Assembly (NCBI GenBank): GCA_031278965.1
Contig: JAITJJ010000122.1
Span: 1 to 14,910, forward strand
Origin: Deferribacteraceae bacterium
GTDB taxonomy: Bacteria; Chrysiogenota; Deferribacteres; Deferribacterales; JAISNW01
DNA: 14,910 nucleotides
Direction: 5' to 3'
The position numbers and the translations under genes were made by a program. Below are positions 1-7,222 of this stretch, one piece after another (within the stretch, counting starts at the first letter, position 1; every line of letters begins with the position of its first letter). Under the pieces are notes generated by a model that was not told where the DNA came from, did not search any database, and worked only from the letters and a program-made list of their open reading frames with translations.

Positions 1-2
1 CT

Positions 3-305
3 TTAAGATTTATCCCGATATTAATGAATGAAACTGAAAAGATTATGGACTCTCAGCGTATTCTCGGTTTGCGCCCCAAAGTGGGGGAAAAGGGGAGGAA
101 AATTGACACCGTAAAGGCAGCCTTTTCCCTAATAATACCGCAGTGCGTACGGAGCTTTTACTATGCGGCGCAGATAGCGGTGACTTTGCGATATAGAGGG
201 AGCAGCCCGGAATTTTTTAAGCTCCCACGAATGGCGGTAAAAGATTATTTTGCCTTAACCGCCGCCCTTGCCGTCCCGCTTCTCATTTTAACGGCAGGTA
301 TTTAG
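3..305 (+). CDS. EcfT/CbiQ-family transporter membrane subunit, C-terminal part (5' truncated by window edge)
   Basis: The frame is open from the first bases of the window, so the gene begins upstream; the ATG at 24 is an internal Met. The first visible residues read LRFIPILMNETEKIMDSQR, matching the conserved EcfT/CbiQ stretch in which a helix leads into the first Ala/Gln-Arg-x-x-Gly coupling motif. A second, similar Arg-x-Arg-Gly motif (LRYRG) follows about 40 residues later, and the chain ends in a hydrophobic segment (AALAVPLLILTAGI). In this family the two motifs on cytoplasmic coupling helices transmit ATP hydrolysis from the ATPase subunits to the membrane. The protein is the scaffold of an ECF importer for a vitamin or for cobalt/nickel. 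The substrate cannot be told from this fragment. It ends in TAG 4 bp before the next gene, so the two may be cotranscribed. Confidence 0.75.
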   Translation, partial: LRFIPILMNETEKIMDSQRILGLRPKVGEKGRKIDTVKAAFSLIIPQCVRSFYYAAQIAVTLRYRGSSPEFFKLPRMAVKDYFALTAALAVPLLILTAGI

Positions 306-309
306 CAAT

Positions 310-2313
310 ATGGCACTTCCATCTCTTCCAAAATTTACTCATAACTTTTTCGTTTTTTTAAAGGTTCTTGTTATAATATGGGGTTTGGAGCTGATATTGC
401 GGGGGGCTTTTGCGGTATGGCAGAGGGAGTTTCTTGTCCAATCAGAATTCTCTGACATCCTAGCGGCATTTTATATCGGCATCCGTTTTGACGGGCGTAT
501 CGCGGCAATCTTAGCGTTACCGTTATTGGTTTTCATAATATCCCCTTTTGATCGGATAAAACCAGCATATATAGCTCTATACACCGTCCTTATTCCTGCC
601 CTTCTTCTTATATATATGGGTGATTTTGCCCACTATGCCTATATGAGCACAAGGATAAATTATTCAGTATTTTCAGAGATGAAAGATATAAAAGAAGCTG
701 CGGGAGTGGTTTGGAGTTCATACCCTGTTATCCCTCTCACGGGGCTCTTAATCCTTATCGGAACGATAGTTTATTTTACTTTTAAGAGAGCGCTTTTTAA
801 GAAGGAGGCAGTCAGGGCAACCGGGAACCGCTTAAAAGATACGATTTTCTCCTTTACTGCCGCTCTTTTTTTTTCCGCTCTGCTCATATATGGCCAGTAT
901 GCCCCCAATGCTTTTCCGTTAAGATGGAGCGAGGCTTATTTTTCGGGGAAACCGGAAATTACAGCCCTGGCGCTCAACCCCGCTCAAAATATCTATGATA
1001 CAAAGCCTAAAACCAATATCAGCGCCTATGATATGTAAAAAGTCAGAGAGAGTTATCCGCTTGTAGCAGATTTTTTAGGTGTACCTAAAGGCGAAGAAGT
1101 TGATGGGCTGCGCTTTGATCGCTTTGCTGGAACGGATTTGCAGGAAAAACCCAATGTTGTGTTGATACTTATGGAGTCTATGTCCACCCATAAGAGCTCT
1201 TTTATGTTTGAAGATCTGCCCACAACACTATTTTTAAAAGAACTTGCTTCGTCCTCCCTCTATTTTCCCAACTATTACGCTTCCGCCCGCACCACGGCCA
1301 AAGCGGTATACTCCGTAATAACCGGAATTCCGGACGGAAACACGTTTTTTGCATCCAGCCCAAGAGACCCTATGGCTATCGATCAATACACGATCTGGGA
1401 GCAGTTTGACGGTTATAAAAAATACTTTATGATGGGCGGCAATGCTAATTGGGCAAACATACGCGGGGTTTTGACAAACAACATCCCCGGTATAAATATT
1501 TTGGAAGAAGGTTATTGGAAGTCGCCTAAGATAGATATATGGGGGGTATCTGATCTTGATCTCCTGAAAGAAGCCCACCAACTCTTTGAAAAAGAGGAAG
1601 CTCCTTTTTTTGCACTTATCTTGACTGCCTCTTTCCACCGTCCTTTTACGGTTCCAAAGGGATTAAAAGATTTTGATTATACCCTTCCTGACGTGAGTTA
1701 TCTTGAAAAATACGGCTTTGTGCCAGAAGAATACCTTTCTATGCGTTTTTGCGATTACGCGGTGAAAGAGTTCTTTCGCTTGGCGTCTTCCTCGCCGTAT
1801 TATGAAAATACAATCTTTATTATAACGGGAGATCATGGAATAAGCGAGCAGTCGCCCGCTGCCCCTAAAAATTACCAGGGCATGAGCCTGCACGAATATC
1901 AGGTGCCTTTAATAATCCACTATCCCGAAAGGTATTCCAAAGGCGAGGTTATGCCGCAGGCGGGGGGGCACATCGATCTCTTTCCCACTATAGCCGCCCT
2001 GGCAGGGATAAGATACCGCAACACTACCCTTGGCAGAGACCTTTTGGATCCAACCTTTGGCAATGACAGGTGGGGGTTTGTTATGAGAACATTCCTGCAG
2101 CCGGTATTAATCAGCAGAAATAAATGCTACTCCGCACAACTTAAAGGGAGCGGTAAATTTTATCGCAGGGAAACGGACAATATTTCAGAAGACTGGAAAG
2201 AGGACGCCTCATTGACACAGGATGAGCTCAACAGATATGAAACCTTGACATCAGGGCTTCAAGAGATATCCCGTTATCTGCTATACAATAACTCAAAAAA
2301 AGATATGAAATAA
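310..2313 (+). pseudogene. LTA synthase-family phosphoglycerol transferase (sulfatase fold), interrupted by one in-frame TAA
   Basis: Reading frame 1 from ATG 310 to TAA 2311-2313 spans 668 codons, the normal size of LTA-synthase-family proteins, with a single interruption: TAA at 1036-1038 (codon 243). The part before it has about five hydrophobic segments (near residues 12-34, 62-80, 85-105, 141-158, 180-197), the typical membrane anchor. The linker after the stop (KVRESYPLVADFLGVP, then PNVVLILMES) continues the family sequence with no shift of frame. The extracellular domain keeps the metal-binding Glu in LMES, the Thr nucleophile region (ARTTAKAVYSVITGIP), the SFHRPF motif and the TGDHG metal site. 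Such enzymes move phosphoglycerol or related groups onto lipids or glycans outside the membrane. Since all downstream motifs are intact, the stop is a recent nonsense mutation or a base-call error. The alternative is two separate polypeptides, the second from TTG 1138, but no good ribosome site is visible there. Confidence 0.78.
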
Positions 2314-2316
2314 CAG

Positions 2317-2333
2317 AGCGATTTTTCGTTTTT
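2317..2333 (+). terminator. Weak candidate terminator after the LTA-synthase-like gene
   Basis: A 5-bp stem (AGCGA with TCGTT, one G-T pair) around a four-T loop starts 4 bp after the stop codon and is followed by three more T residues. The stem is short and AT-rich, so termination is only a suggestion. Its place between convergent genes favours it. Confidence 0.25.
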
Positions 2334-2376
2334 AAATTACGGATTAGATCATACAAGCTGCTACTTGGGAGAGTTT

Positions 2377-2395
2377 AAAAAAACGCTGTGCGCTA
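2377..2395 (-). terminator. Candidate intrinsic terminator of the cmk-to-mfd operon
   Basis: On the minus strand, about 45 nt past the mfd stop, AGCGC-ACA-GCGTT can form a 5-bp stem with a three-base loop and runs straight into a string of T residues. The stem is short but GC-centred, and it lies in the spacer between convergent genes where the long leftward operon should end. Confidence 0.4.
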
Positions 2396-2439
2396 AAGGG
2401 GAACGGCTGATTTTGCCAAGCAAGATTATAGGATAATTC

Positions 2440-5400
2440 CTATTTTGTTGCAGCAAGTTTCTCCAAAAAACCGACAATGAGGTCAGGGAAGTCAGGATAC
2501 TCCTTGTCAACAGAAAGGGAGGCTTCATATTCTTTGGTAAATTTAATCTGAAAACCGCGGGCTCCTGCTAAAGTTATCAGAGTCTGCGGGAGAATATCGG
2601 CGTTTGCAGAAAAAGTAAGTTTTAGCGTCTTTTTTAAGAGGGTTGCGTTTGTTATTCCCAACTTCCCAGCCAAATTTTTTATCAGCATAACATTCCCCAA
2701 GGTTACCGTTTCCGGGCGGAGATCTCCGTACTGTTCAGCTAACTCCCCAGCAAGCTCCGCAAGGGCTTTTCTGTCTGAAACCGCCGCAAAACGGTTGTAA
2801 TATTCAAGGCGGATGTTCGGCTCCTCAATATAATCCGCCGCAATATAGTGGGGAAACTGTGTTGCAATTTCGCACGGACTCTCGTGCTCATCTGACAAGC
2901 CGTGTACCGCCGCCTCTATCATACTTATAAAAAGCTCGTATCCCACCTTTACGGCAAACCCCGATTGGGCGGCGCCTAATATATCCCCTGCTCCGCGCAG
3001 CTCTAAATCCGACATAGCGATTTTAAGACCACTGCCGAGCTCCGATAACTGCTGGATAATGGAGAGCCGTTTTTTTGCAACCGGAGAGAGCTCCGCAAAG
3101 TTTTTTACATACAGATAACAGTATCCCCGCCTGTCGGAGCGCCCTACTCTCCCCTTTAACTGATAGAGCTGTGAAAGCCCAAATGTATGTATATCATCTA
3201 TTACAATGGTGTTTACGTTGGGGATGTCGATTCCGTTTTCAATGATTGATGTGGAAACAAGAACGTCTATACCTCCGTGATAAAATTCAGTTAAAATTTT
3301 ATCAAGCTCCCTGGAGTGGGTTTGACCGTGAGCAACGCGGACCGCCGCCTGCGGAAGGTATTGCTTCACAATGGCCGCGGCTATGCCTATATCTGAAATT
3401 CTGTTATGGAGGTAAAACGCCTGCCCGCCGCGTTCCAACTCTTTTCTAATAGCTAACCCCACCTCTTCCTCACGTTTTATAACCTTCATCACCACCGGGA
3501 GGCGGCTTGCGGGCGGGGTTTCAATAACGCTCATATCTCTTATCCCGGAAAGCGACATCTGTAGAGTTCTGGGTATCGGGGTGGCGCTCAGGGAGAGAAC
3601 ATCTATATTGGTTTTCAAGGCTTGAATCTTCTCTTTATGGGCAACCCCGAACCTCTGCTCTTCATCAACTATAAGGAGTCTGAGGTTTTTAAAAACCAGA
3701 TCGTTAGAAAGGAGTCTATGTGTACCGATAAGAATATCTATATCCCCTTCCGAAACCCGTCGGCATATATCTCTAAATTCAGAGGCGGTGCGGAAGCGAC
3801 TTACAAAATCTATCTTTACGGGAAATTCCTTAAATCGTTCCGTAAAAGTCAGATAGTGCTGACGCGCTAAAACTGTTGTGGGAACTAAAACCGCTGTCTG
3901 AACATCGGAACTTGCCGCCAGAAAAGCCGCCCGCATTGCCACTTCGGTTTTGCCGAACCCCACATCCCCGCACACAAGGCGATCCATTGGAGTGGAGTTC
4001 CGCATATCTTTATAGACATCCAGAATCGCCGCAAGCTGATCTTCGGTTTCATCATACTTAAAGCGCTGTTCAAACTCTTCCGTCAGCAGAGGATCGTTTT
4101 GAAAGGCAAAGCCTTTGCGCGCCTTGCGCTCGGCGTATAATATAAGAAGGTCTTGCGCAATCTTGGCGGCAGCGCGCTTTGCGGATGTTTTGGCTTTTAT
4201 CCAAGCGGAAGTGTGCAGACTGCTTAGGCGCGGCGTCTTCCCCCCAAGACCGATATATTTCTGAACTTCCTGAATCTGTTGCACAGGGATGTAAAGGGTT
4301 TCGTCAGCGTCATATCCTATTTCAAGATAATCTCCGTCAACTCCCCCCAAAACCATATGTTTCAAACCTCTGTAAACACCTATACCGTATCTGGCATGAA
4401 CCACATACTCGCCGGCGGTTATATCCGCGAGGGCAGTGGAACAAACCCGCTTGGCTCCCCTGGTGCTCTTTTTGCGGGTAAAGCCGAATATTTCGGTATC
4501 CGCCACCATTAAAAACCGTTTTCTTTCGTCCAAAAAACCGCCGCCAACCCGCTTAGGATAGAGATAAACGGTTTTGTTAGGTTTGCCTCCGGTTTTCCTC
4601 TCCGTCTGTGTAACAGCGTCAATCTCTTTAAGGGGTAGCTCGTGATCCCTGCAAAAATCTCTCAGAAGAGAGATAAAACGCTCGCTTTCAAAAGCCGCAA
4701 CTGTAATATACCCGTCCGCCTGCGCTTTCTTTATAAGGTCAATCGCTTTTGTGAGGTTATGATACGGATTCTTCTTTTCAAATACGAAGTAGGATATTGC
4801 GCTCTTATAACGAGCGGCATCCCCCTCCAAAAGAGCGGTATCTGAAAGGAGGGTGTAGTCTCTCCCGTTAATATAGTTTAAAAACTCTTTTCGCGATGCA
4901 AACGCCCCCATTGCATCAATGCCCTCAAAGCCCAAGGTAGGATCTAGACCAATAAAAAAACGCTCAAGCCGTTCCTCAAGATCGTCTTTCATAACAACAA
5001 GATCATATTCCCCCCGTATATAATCAGGGAGAACAGAGGGAGATTCATAAAATATATGCGTCAGCCAGTGCAGCCCCGCCACCTTCCCGAAATAGCTTAT
5101 ATCTTCTGCAAGGGAGTTTGGAATGGAAGCTTTAAGAAGCTCTGCGGCGGTGAAAATAATTTCAGACGCTGCAAATATTTTAATCTCTCTTATCTCTGAA
5201 ACCTGCCGCTGGGTTTCAAGAGAGTAGTAAAATATCCCGTCAATCTCTTTTCCAAAGTAGTCAAGACGCACCGGAGAGGAGGAATTTATAGGGAAAATAT
5301 CCACAATTCCGCCGCGCACACAGAACTCTCCCGGCTCATTAACCGCCTCAACCGGAAGGTAACCGATGCGTTCAAGCTCTCCGGCAAGCCTTTCCAGAGG

Positions 5401-5778
5401 GATTTCTGCACCTTTCGCAAGGATAATTTCAGCCTTATCAAATATATCGGGGGGGGCAATCTTTTTTAGGATGCCGTATAGTGTGCTGATTATTATATAA
5501 TTATCTCTTTTAAGGATAGCTTTTAAGGCGGCAGAGCGCAACCCTGCTATCTCCGGACGGATTCGAACCCTTTCAAACGGGATATGGGCGTATTCTGGGA
5601 AGAGAAGTATCTCAGCGGAGGATGTGTTAAAAAACGTCAGCTCGTTATAGAGAAGATCCGCCTGCTTTTGATCTTCGGCGATCACTAGGAGAGGCTTATT
5701 CCCTTTGGCTTCCAATACCGCAAGAGCTCGGCTTGCACCCCAGAGGTTGGAAATGCGGGTAATACAGGGACTTCCCAT
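2440..5778 (-). CDS. mfd: Transcription-repair coupling factor Mfd
   Basis: Mfd is an ATP-driven DNA translocase that removes RNA polymerase stalled at DNA damage and recruits the UvrAB excision machinery. The 1112-residue protein is close to the usual 1100-1200. The N-terminal UvrB-like module is followed near residue 455 by the CarD-like RNA-polymerase-interacting domain (YVVHARYGIGVYRGLKH). The superfamily 2 motor comes next: Walker A GDVGFGKTEVA near 600, a DEEQ box (LLIVDEEQRFG) near 705, the SATPIPRTL motif, and the RecG-like motif VI region (QLKGRVGRSDRRGYCYL). The last 130 residues form the TRCF domain that holds the protein autoinhibited. A TAA lies immediately upstream in frame, so ATG 5778 is the earliest possible start. 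No clear Shine-Dalgarno is seen, and the SIS gene stops 16 bp upstream, so translation may depend on the upstream gene. It is the last gene of the leftward operon and ends in TAG. Confidence 0.97.
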   Translation of the reverse strand: MGSPCITRISNLWGASRALAVLEAKGNKPLLVIAEDQKQADLLYNELTFFNTSSAEILLFPEYAHIPFERVRIRPEIAGLRSAALKAILKRDNYIIISTLYGILKKIAPPDIFDKAEIILAKGAEIPLERLAGELERIGYLPVEAVNEPGEFCVRGGIVDIFPINSSSPVRLDYFGKEIDGIFYYSLETQRQVSEIREIKIFAASEIIFTAAELLKASIPNSLAEDISYFGKVAGLHWLTHIFYESPSVLPDYIRGEYDLVVMKDDLEERLERFFIGLDPTLGFEGIDAMGAFASRKEFLNYINGRDYTLLSDTALLEGDAARYKSAISYFVFEKKNPYHNLTKAIDLIKKAQADGYITVAAFESERFISLLRDFCRDHELPLKEIDAVTQTERKTGGKPNKTVYLYPKRVGGGFLDERKRFLMVADTEIFGFTRKKSTRGAKRVCSTALADITAGEYVVHARYGIGVYRGLKHMVLGGVDGDYLEIGYDADETLYIPVQQIQEVQKYIGLGGKTPRLSSLHTSAWIKAKTSAKRAAAKIAQDLLILYAERKARKGFAFQNDPLLTEEFEQRFKYDETEDQLAAILDVYKDMRNSTPMDRLVCGDVGFGKTEVAMRAAFLAASSDVQTAVLVPTTVLARQHYLTFTERFKEFPVKIDFVSRFRTASEFRDICRRVSEGDIDILIGTHRLLSNDLVFKNLRLLIVDEEQRFGVAHKEKIQALKTNIDVLSLSATPIPRTLQMSLSGIRDMSVIETPPASRLPVVMKVIKREEEVGLAIRKELERGGQAFYLHNRISDIGIAAAIVKQYLPQAAVRVAHGQTHSRELDKILTEFYHGGIDVLVSTSIIENGIDIPNVNTIVIDDIHTFGLSQLYQLKGRVGRSDRRGYCYLYVKNFAELSPVAKKRLSIIQQLSELGSGLKIAMSDLELRGAGDILGAAQSGFAVKVGYELFISMIEAAVHGLSDEHESPCEIATQFPHYIAADYIEEPNIRLEYYNRFAAVSDRKALAELAGELAEQYGDLRPETVTLGNVMLIKNLAGKLGITNATLLKKTLKLTFSANADILPQTLITLAGARGFQIKFTKEYEASLSVDKEYPDFPDLIVGFLEKLAATK

Positions 5779-5794
5779 TTAACAAAGAGAAAAT

Positions 5795-6337
5795 CTAAAC
5801 CTGCCTGAACATCAGGGCCCCAACCATTTCGCAGACAGCGTGCAAAAAGAAAATGTGAATCTCCTGAATATCAAGGTAGTTTTTTAAGTTCGCCTCAATA
5901 AAAACATCGCACAGATTTTTCAATCGGTTGCCGCCAGAACCTATAAGAGCGATATTTTTTGCCCCGTTATCGCTAGCGGAGCGAAAGGCATTCTGCAAAG
6001 GCTCATAGGGCGGGCGGGCAGCAACTCCGAAAAGAATATCTTTATCGGTGATGAGCGCTGAAAGCTGACGGGTAAAAATATTATCATCATTGCACAAAGA
6101 GGTGGAATCAAGAGCTATTGCCGGAAGAGACGGACGGTTTCCAGCGTAATGGTGGTTAAAAAGGGCGGCAATATAACGGACAAAGTGGGACGAGAGCCCC
6201 CCTCCACATATATAGAGCTTCCCGTCACTTTCAAAGCTCCTTGCAATCAGGCGGGAGGCTTGCTCCGCATTTGCTGCCTCAGACGGGATAAAACGGGAAA
6301 ATAGCTCATTGCGGTGTTCCAGAAATTCTCTGAGCAA
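5795..6337 (-). CDS. SIS-domain protein, GmhA/DiaA-like, probably not a classical isomerase
   Basis: The 180-residue length and motif order match phosphoheptose isomerase GmhA and its relative DiaA: a glycine-rich loop (ICGGGLSSH, residues 43-51), NRPSLPAIALDSTSLCND (67-84) followed by IFTRQLSAL, and a C-terminal IQEIHIFFLHAVCE (158-170) that keeps the GmhA-type His. Two features are missing. The phosphate-binding Ser-rich loop after DILFG, STSGNS in GmhA, is here VAARPP. The catalytic Glu that follows HFAE in GmhA is replaced in HFVRYIAA. The fold is therefore clear but the sedoheptulose-7-phosphate isomerase reaction is doubtful; a binding or regulatory role, as for the DnaA-binding DiaA, is possible. 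The start is TTG 6337, with AGGGAAG 5-6 nt upstream and no in-frame ATG nearby. It lies between sppA (15 bp) and mfd (16 bp). Confidence 0.8.
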   Translation of the reverse strand: MLREFLEHRNELFSRFIPSEAANAEQASRLIARSFESDGKLYICGGGLSSHFVRYIAALFNHHYAGNRPSLPAIALDSTSLCNDDNIFTRQLSALITDKDILFGVAARPPYEPLQNAFRSASDNGAKNIALIGSGGNRLKNLCDVFIEANLKNYLDIQEIHIFFLHAVCEMVGALMFRQV

Positions 6338-6352
6338 ATCTCTTCCCTAAAG

Positions 6353-7222
6353 TTAAAATTTCATCATAAAATAAAAACCGGGGCGTGGAAACTCTTCTCT
6401 GCCAAATAAGGTTGGAATCTGTGAGAGATACTTTTTCCACCCCTCTTCCTCTCCATATTTTATATTCATATGTTTTATCTTTGAGTCGCCAATCTCCGTC
6501 TTCAACCCTTCCAGAGCTTCCTGCCAAGAACCAAGCTCATCAACAAGCCCAAGCGCAAGGGCGGCTTTGCCTGTATACACTTTGCCGTTGGCAGCTTCTT
6601 CCGCCTGCTCATAGGATATATCACGGGAATCGCTGACAGCTTGAACAAATTGTGAGTACATATCCATCACAATTCCCCTTAAATATGTTTCCTCTGCCTC
6701 CGTCATATCACGGCTTGCGTTGCCTGTATCCTTAAATTCGCCGCTCTTAATAGTTTTAAAGGTAATGCCAATTTTATCCATTAAGAGCTTATAGTTGGGA
6801 ATCTCCATAATAACCCCGATACTTCCGGTTATGGTGGAAGGCATGGCATAGATTTTTTTTGCCGGGAGAGCAACCATATACCCACCGGAGGCGGCGGTTG
6901 CTCCCATAGAAACATAAAGGGGAATTTTAAGGGTTTTAAGATACTCGTATATCTCCTGACTTGGGGTAACAAGTCCGCCCGGAGAGTTCACCCTAAGGAG
7001 CACCCCTTTCAGGTTGGTTTTTTCGGAAAGCTCTTTCATTTTGCCGATGAAATCATCGGCGCTGGCTATTATTCCGTTAATCTCTAAAACCGCTATGAAA
7101 TCGCCCTTGTTTATATCTATGGCGCCGGTGTCCGCGTCAAATATAAACACCACTCCCCTTATAAATAGGGATATCATCAGAAGGATGACAAGAATTTGAA
7201 ACACTTTCCTTATGATTTTCAT
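6353..7222 (-). CDS. sppA: Signal peptide peptidase SppA, short single-domain type
   Basis: SppA is a membrane-anchored serine protease that degrades cleaved signal peptides. The 289-residue protein is the short form (as in Bacillus), not the doubled E. coli form. Residues 5-27 are a hydrophobic N-terminal anchor. The S49-type core follows: LRVNSPGG (76-83), the nucleophile in ASGGYM (Ser112), the GSIGV segment (133-137), and the general base Lys164 in KSGEFKD. The 52-residue Ser-Lys spacing equals that known for the Bacillus and archaeal enzymes. The ATG overlaps the TGA of ispH-rpsA (ATGA), which suggests translational coupling. The gene order rpsA-sppA occurs in several anaerobic phyla. 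Confidence 0.95.
   Translation of the reverse strand: MKIIRKVFQILVILLMISLFIRGVVFIFDADTGAIDINKGDFIAVLEINGIIASADDFIGKMKELSEKTNLKGVLLRVNSPGGLVTPSQEIYEYLKTLKIPLYVSMGATAASGGYMVALPAKKIYAMPSTITGSIGVIMEIPNYKLLMDKIGITFKTIKSGEFKDTGNASRDMTEAEETYLRGIVMDMYSQFVQAVSDSRDISYEQAEEAANGKVYTGKAALALGLVDELGSWQEALEGLKTEIGDSKIKHMNIKYGEEEGWKKYLSQIPTLFGREEFPRPGFYFMMKF

Noticed and set aside
1138..2313. A separate soluble sulfatase gene starting at TTG 1138.
   Set aside because: No good Shine-Dalgarno is present and the 33 codons between TAA 1036 and this TTG read as the normal linker of one protein.
2314..2433. A stop-free stretch of about 40 codons after the LTA-synthase-like stop, in the same frame, suggesting a second readthrough stop.
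   Set aside because: The protein already ends at a natural family C-terminus, the stretch has no start codon with a ribosome site, and an open run of this length is likely by chance.
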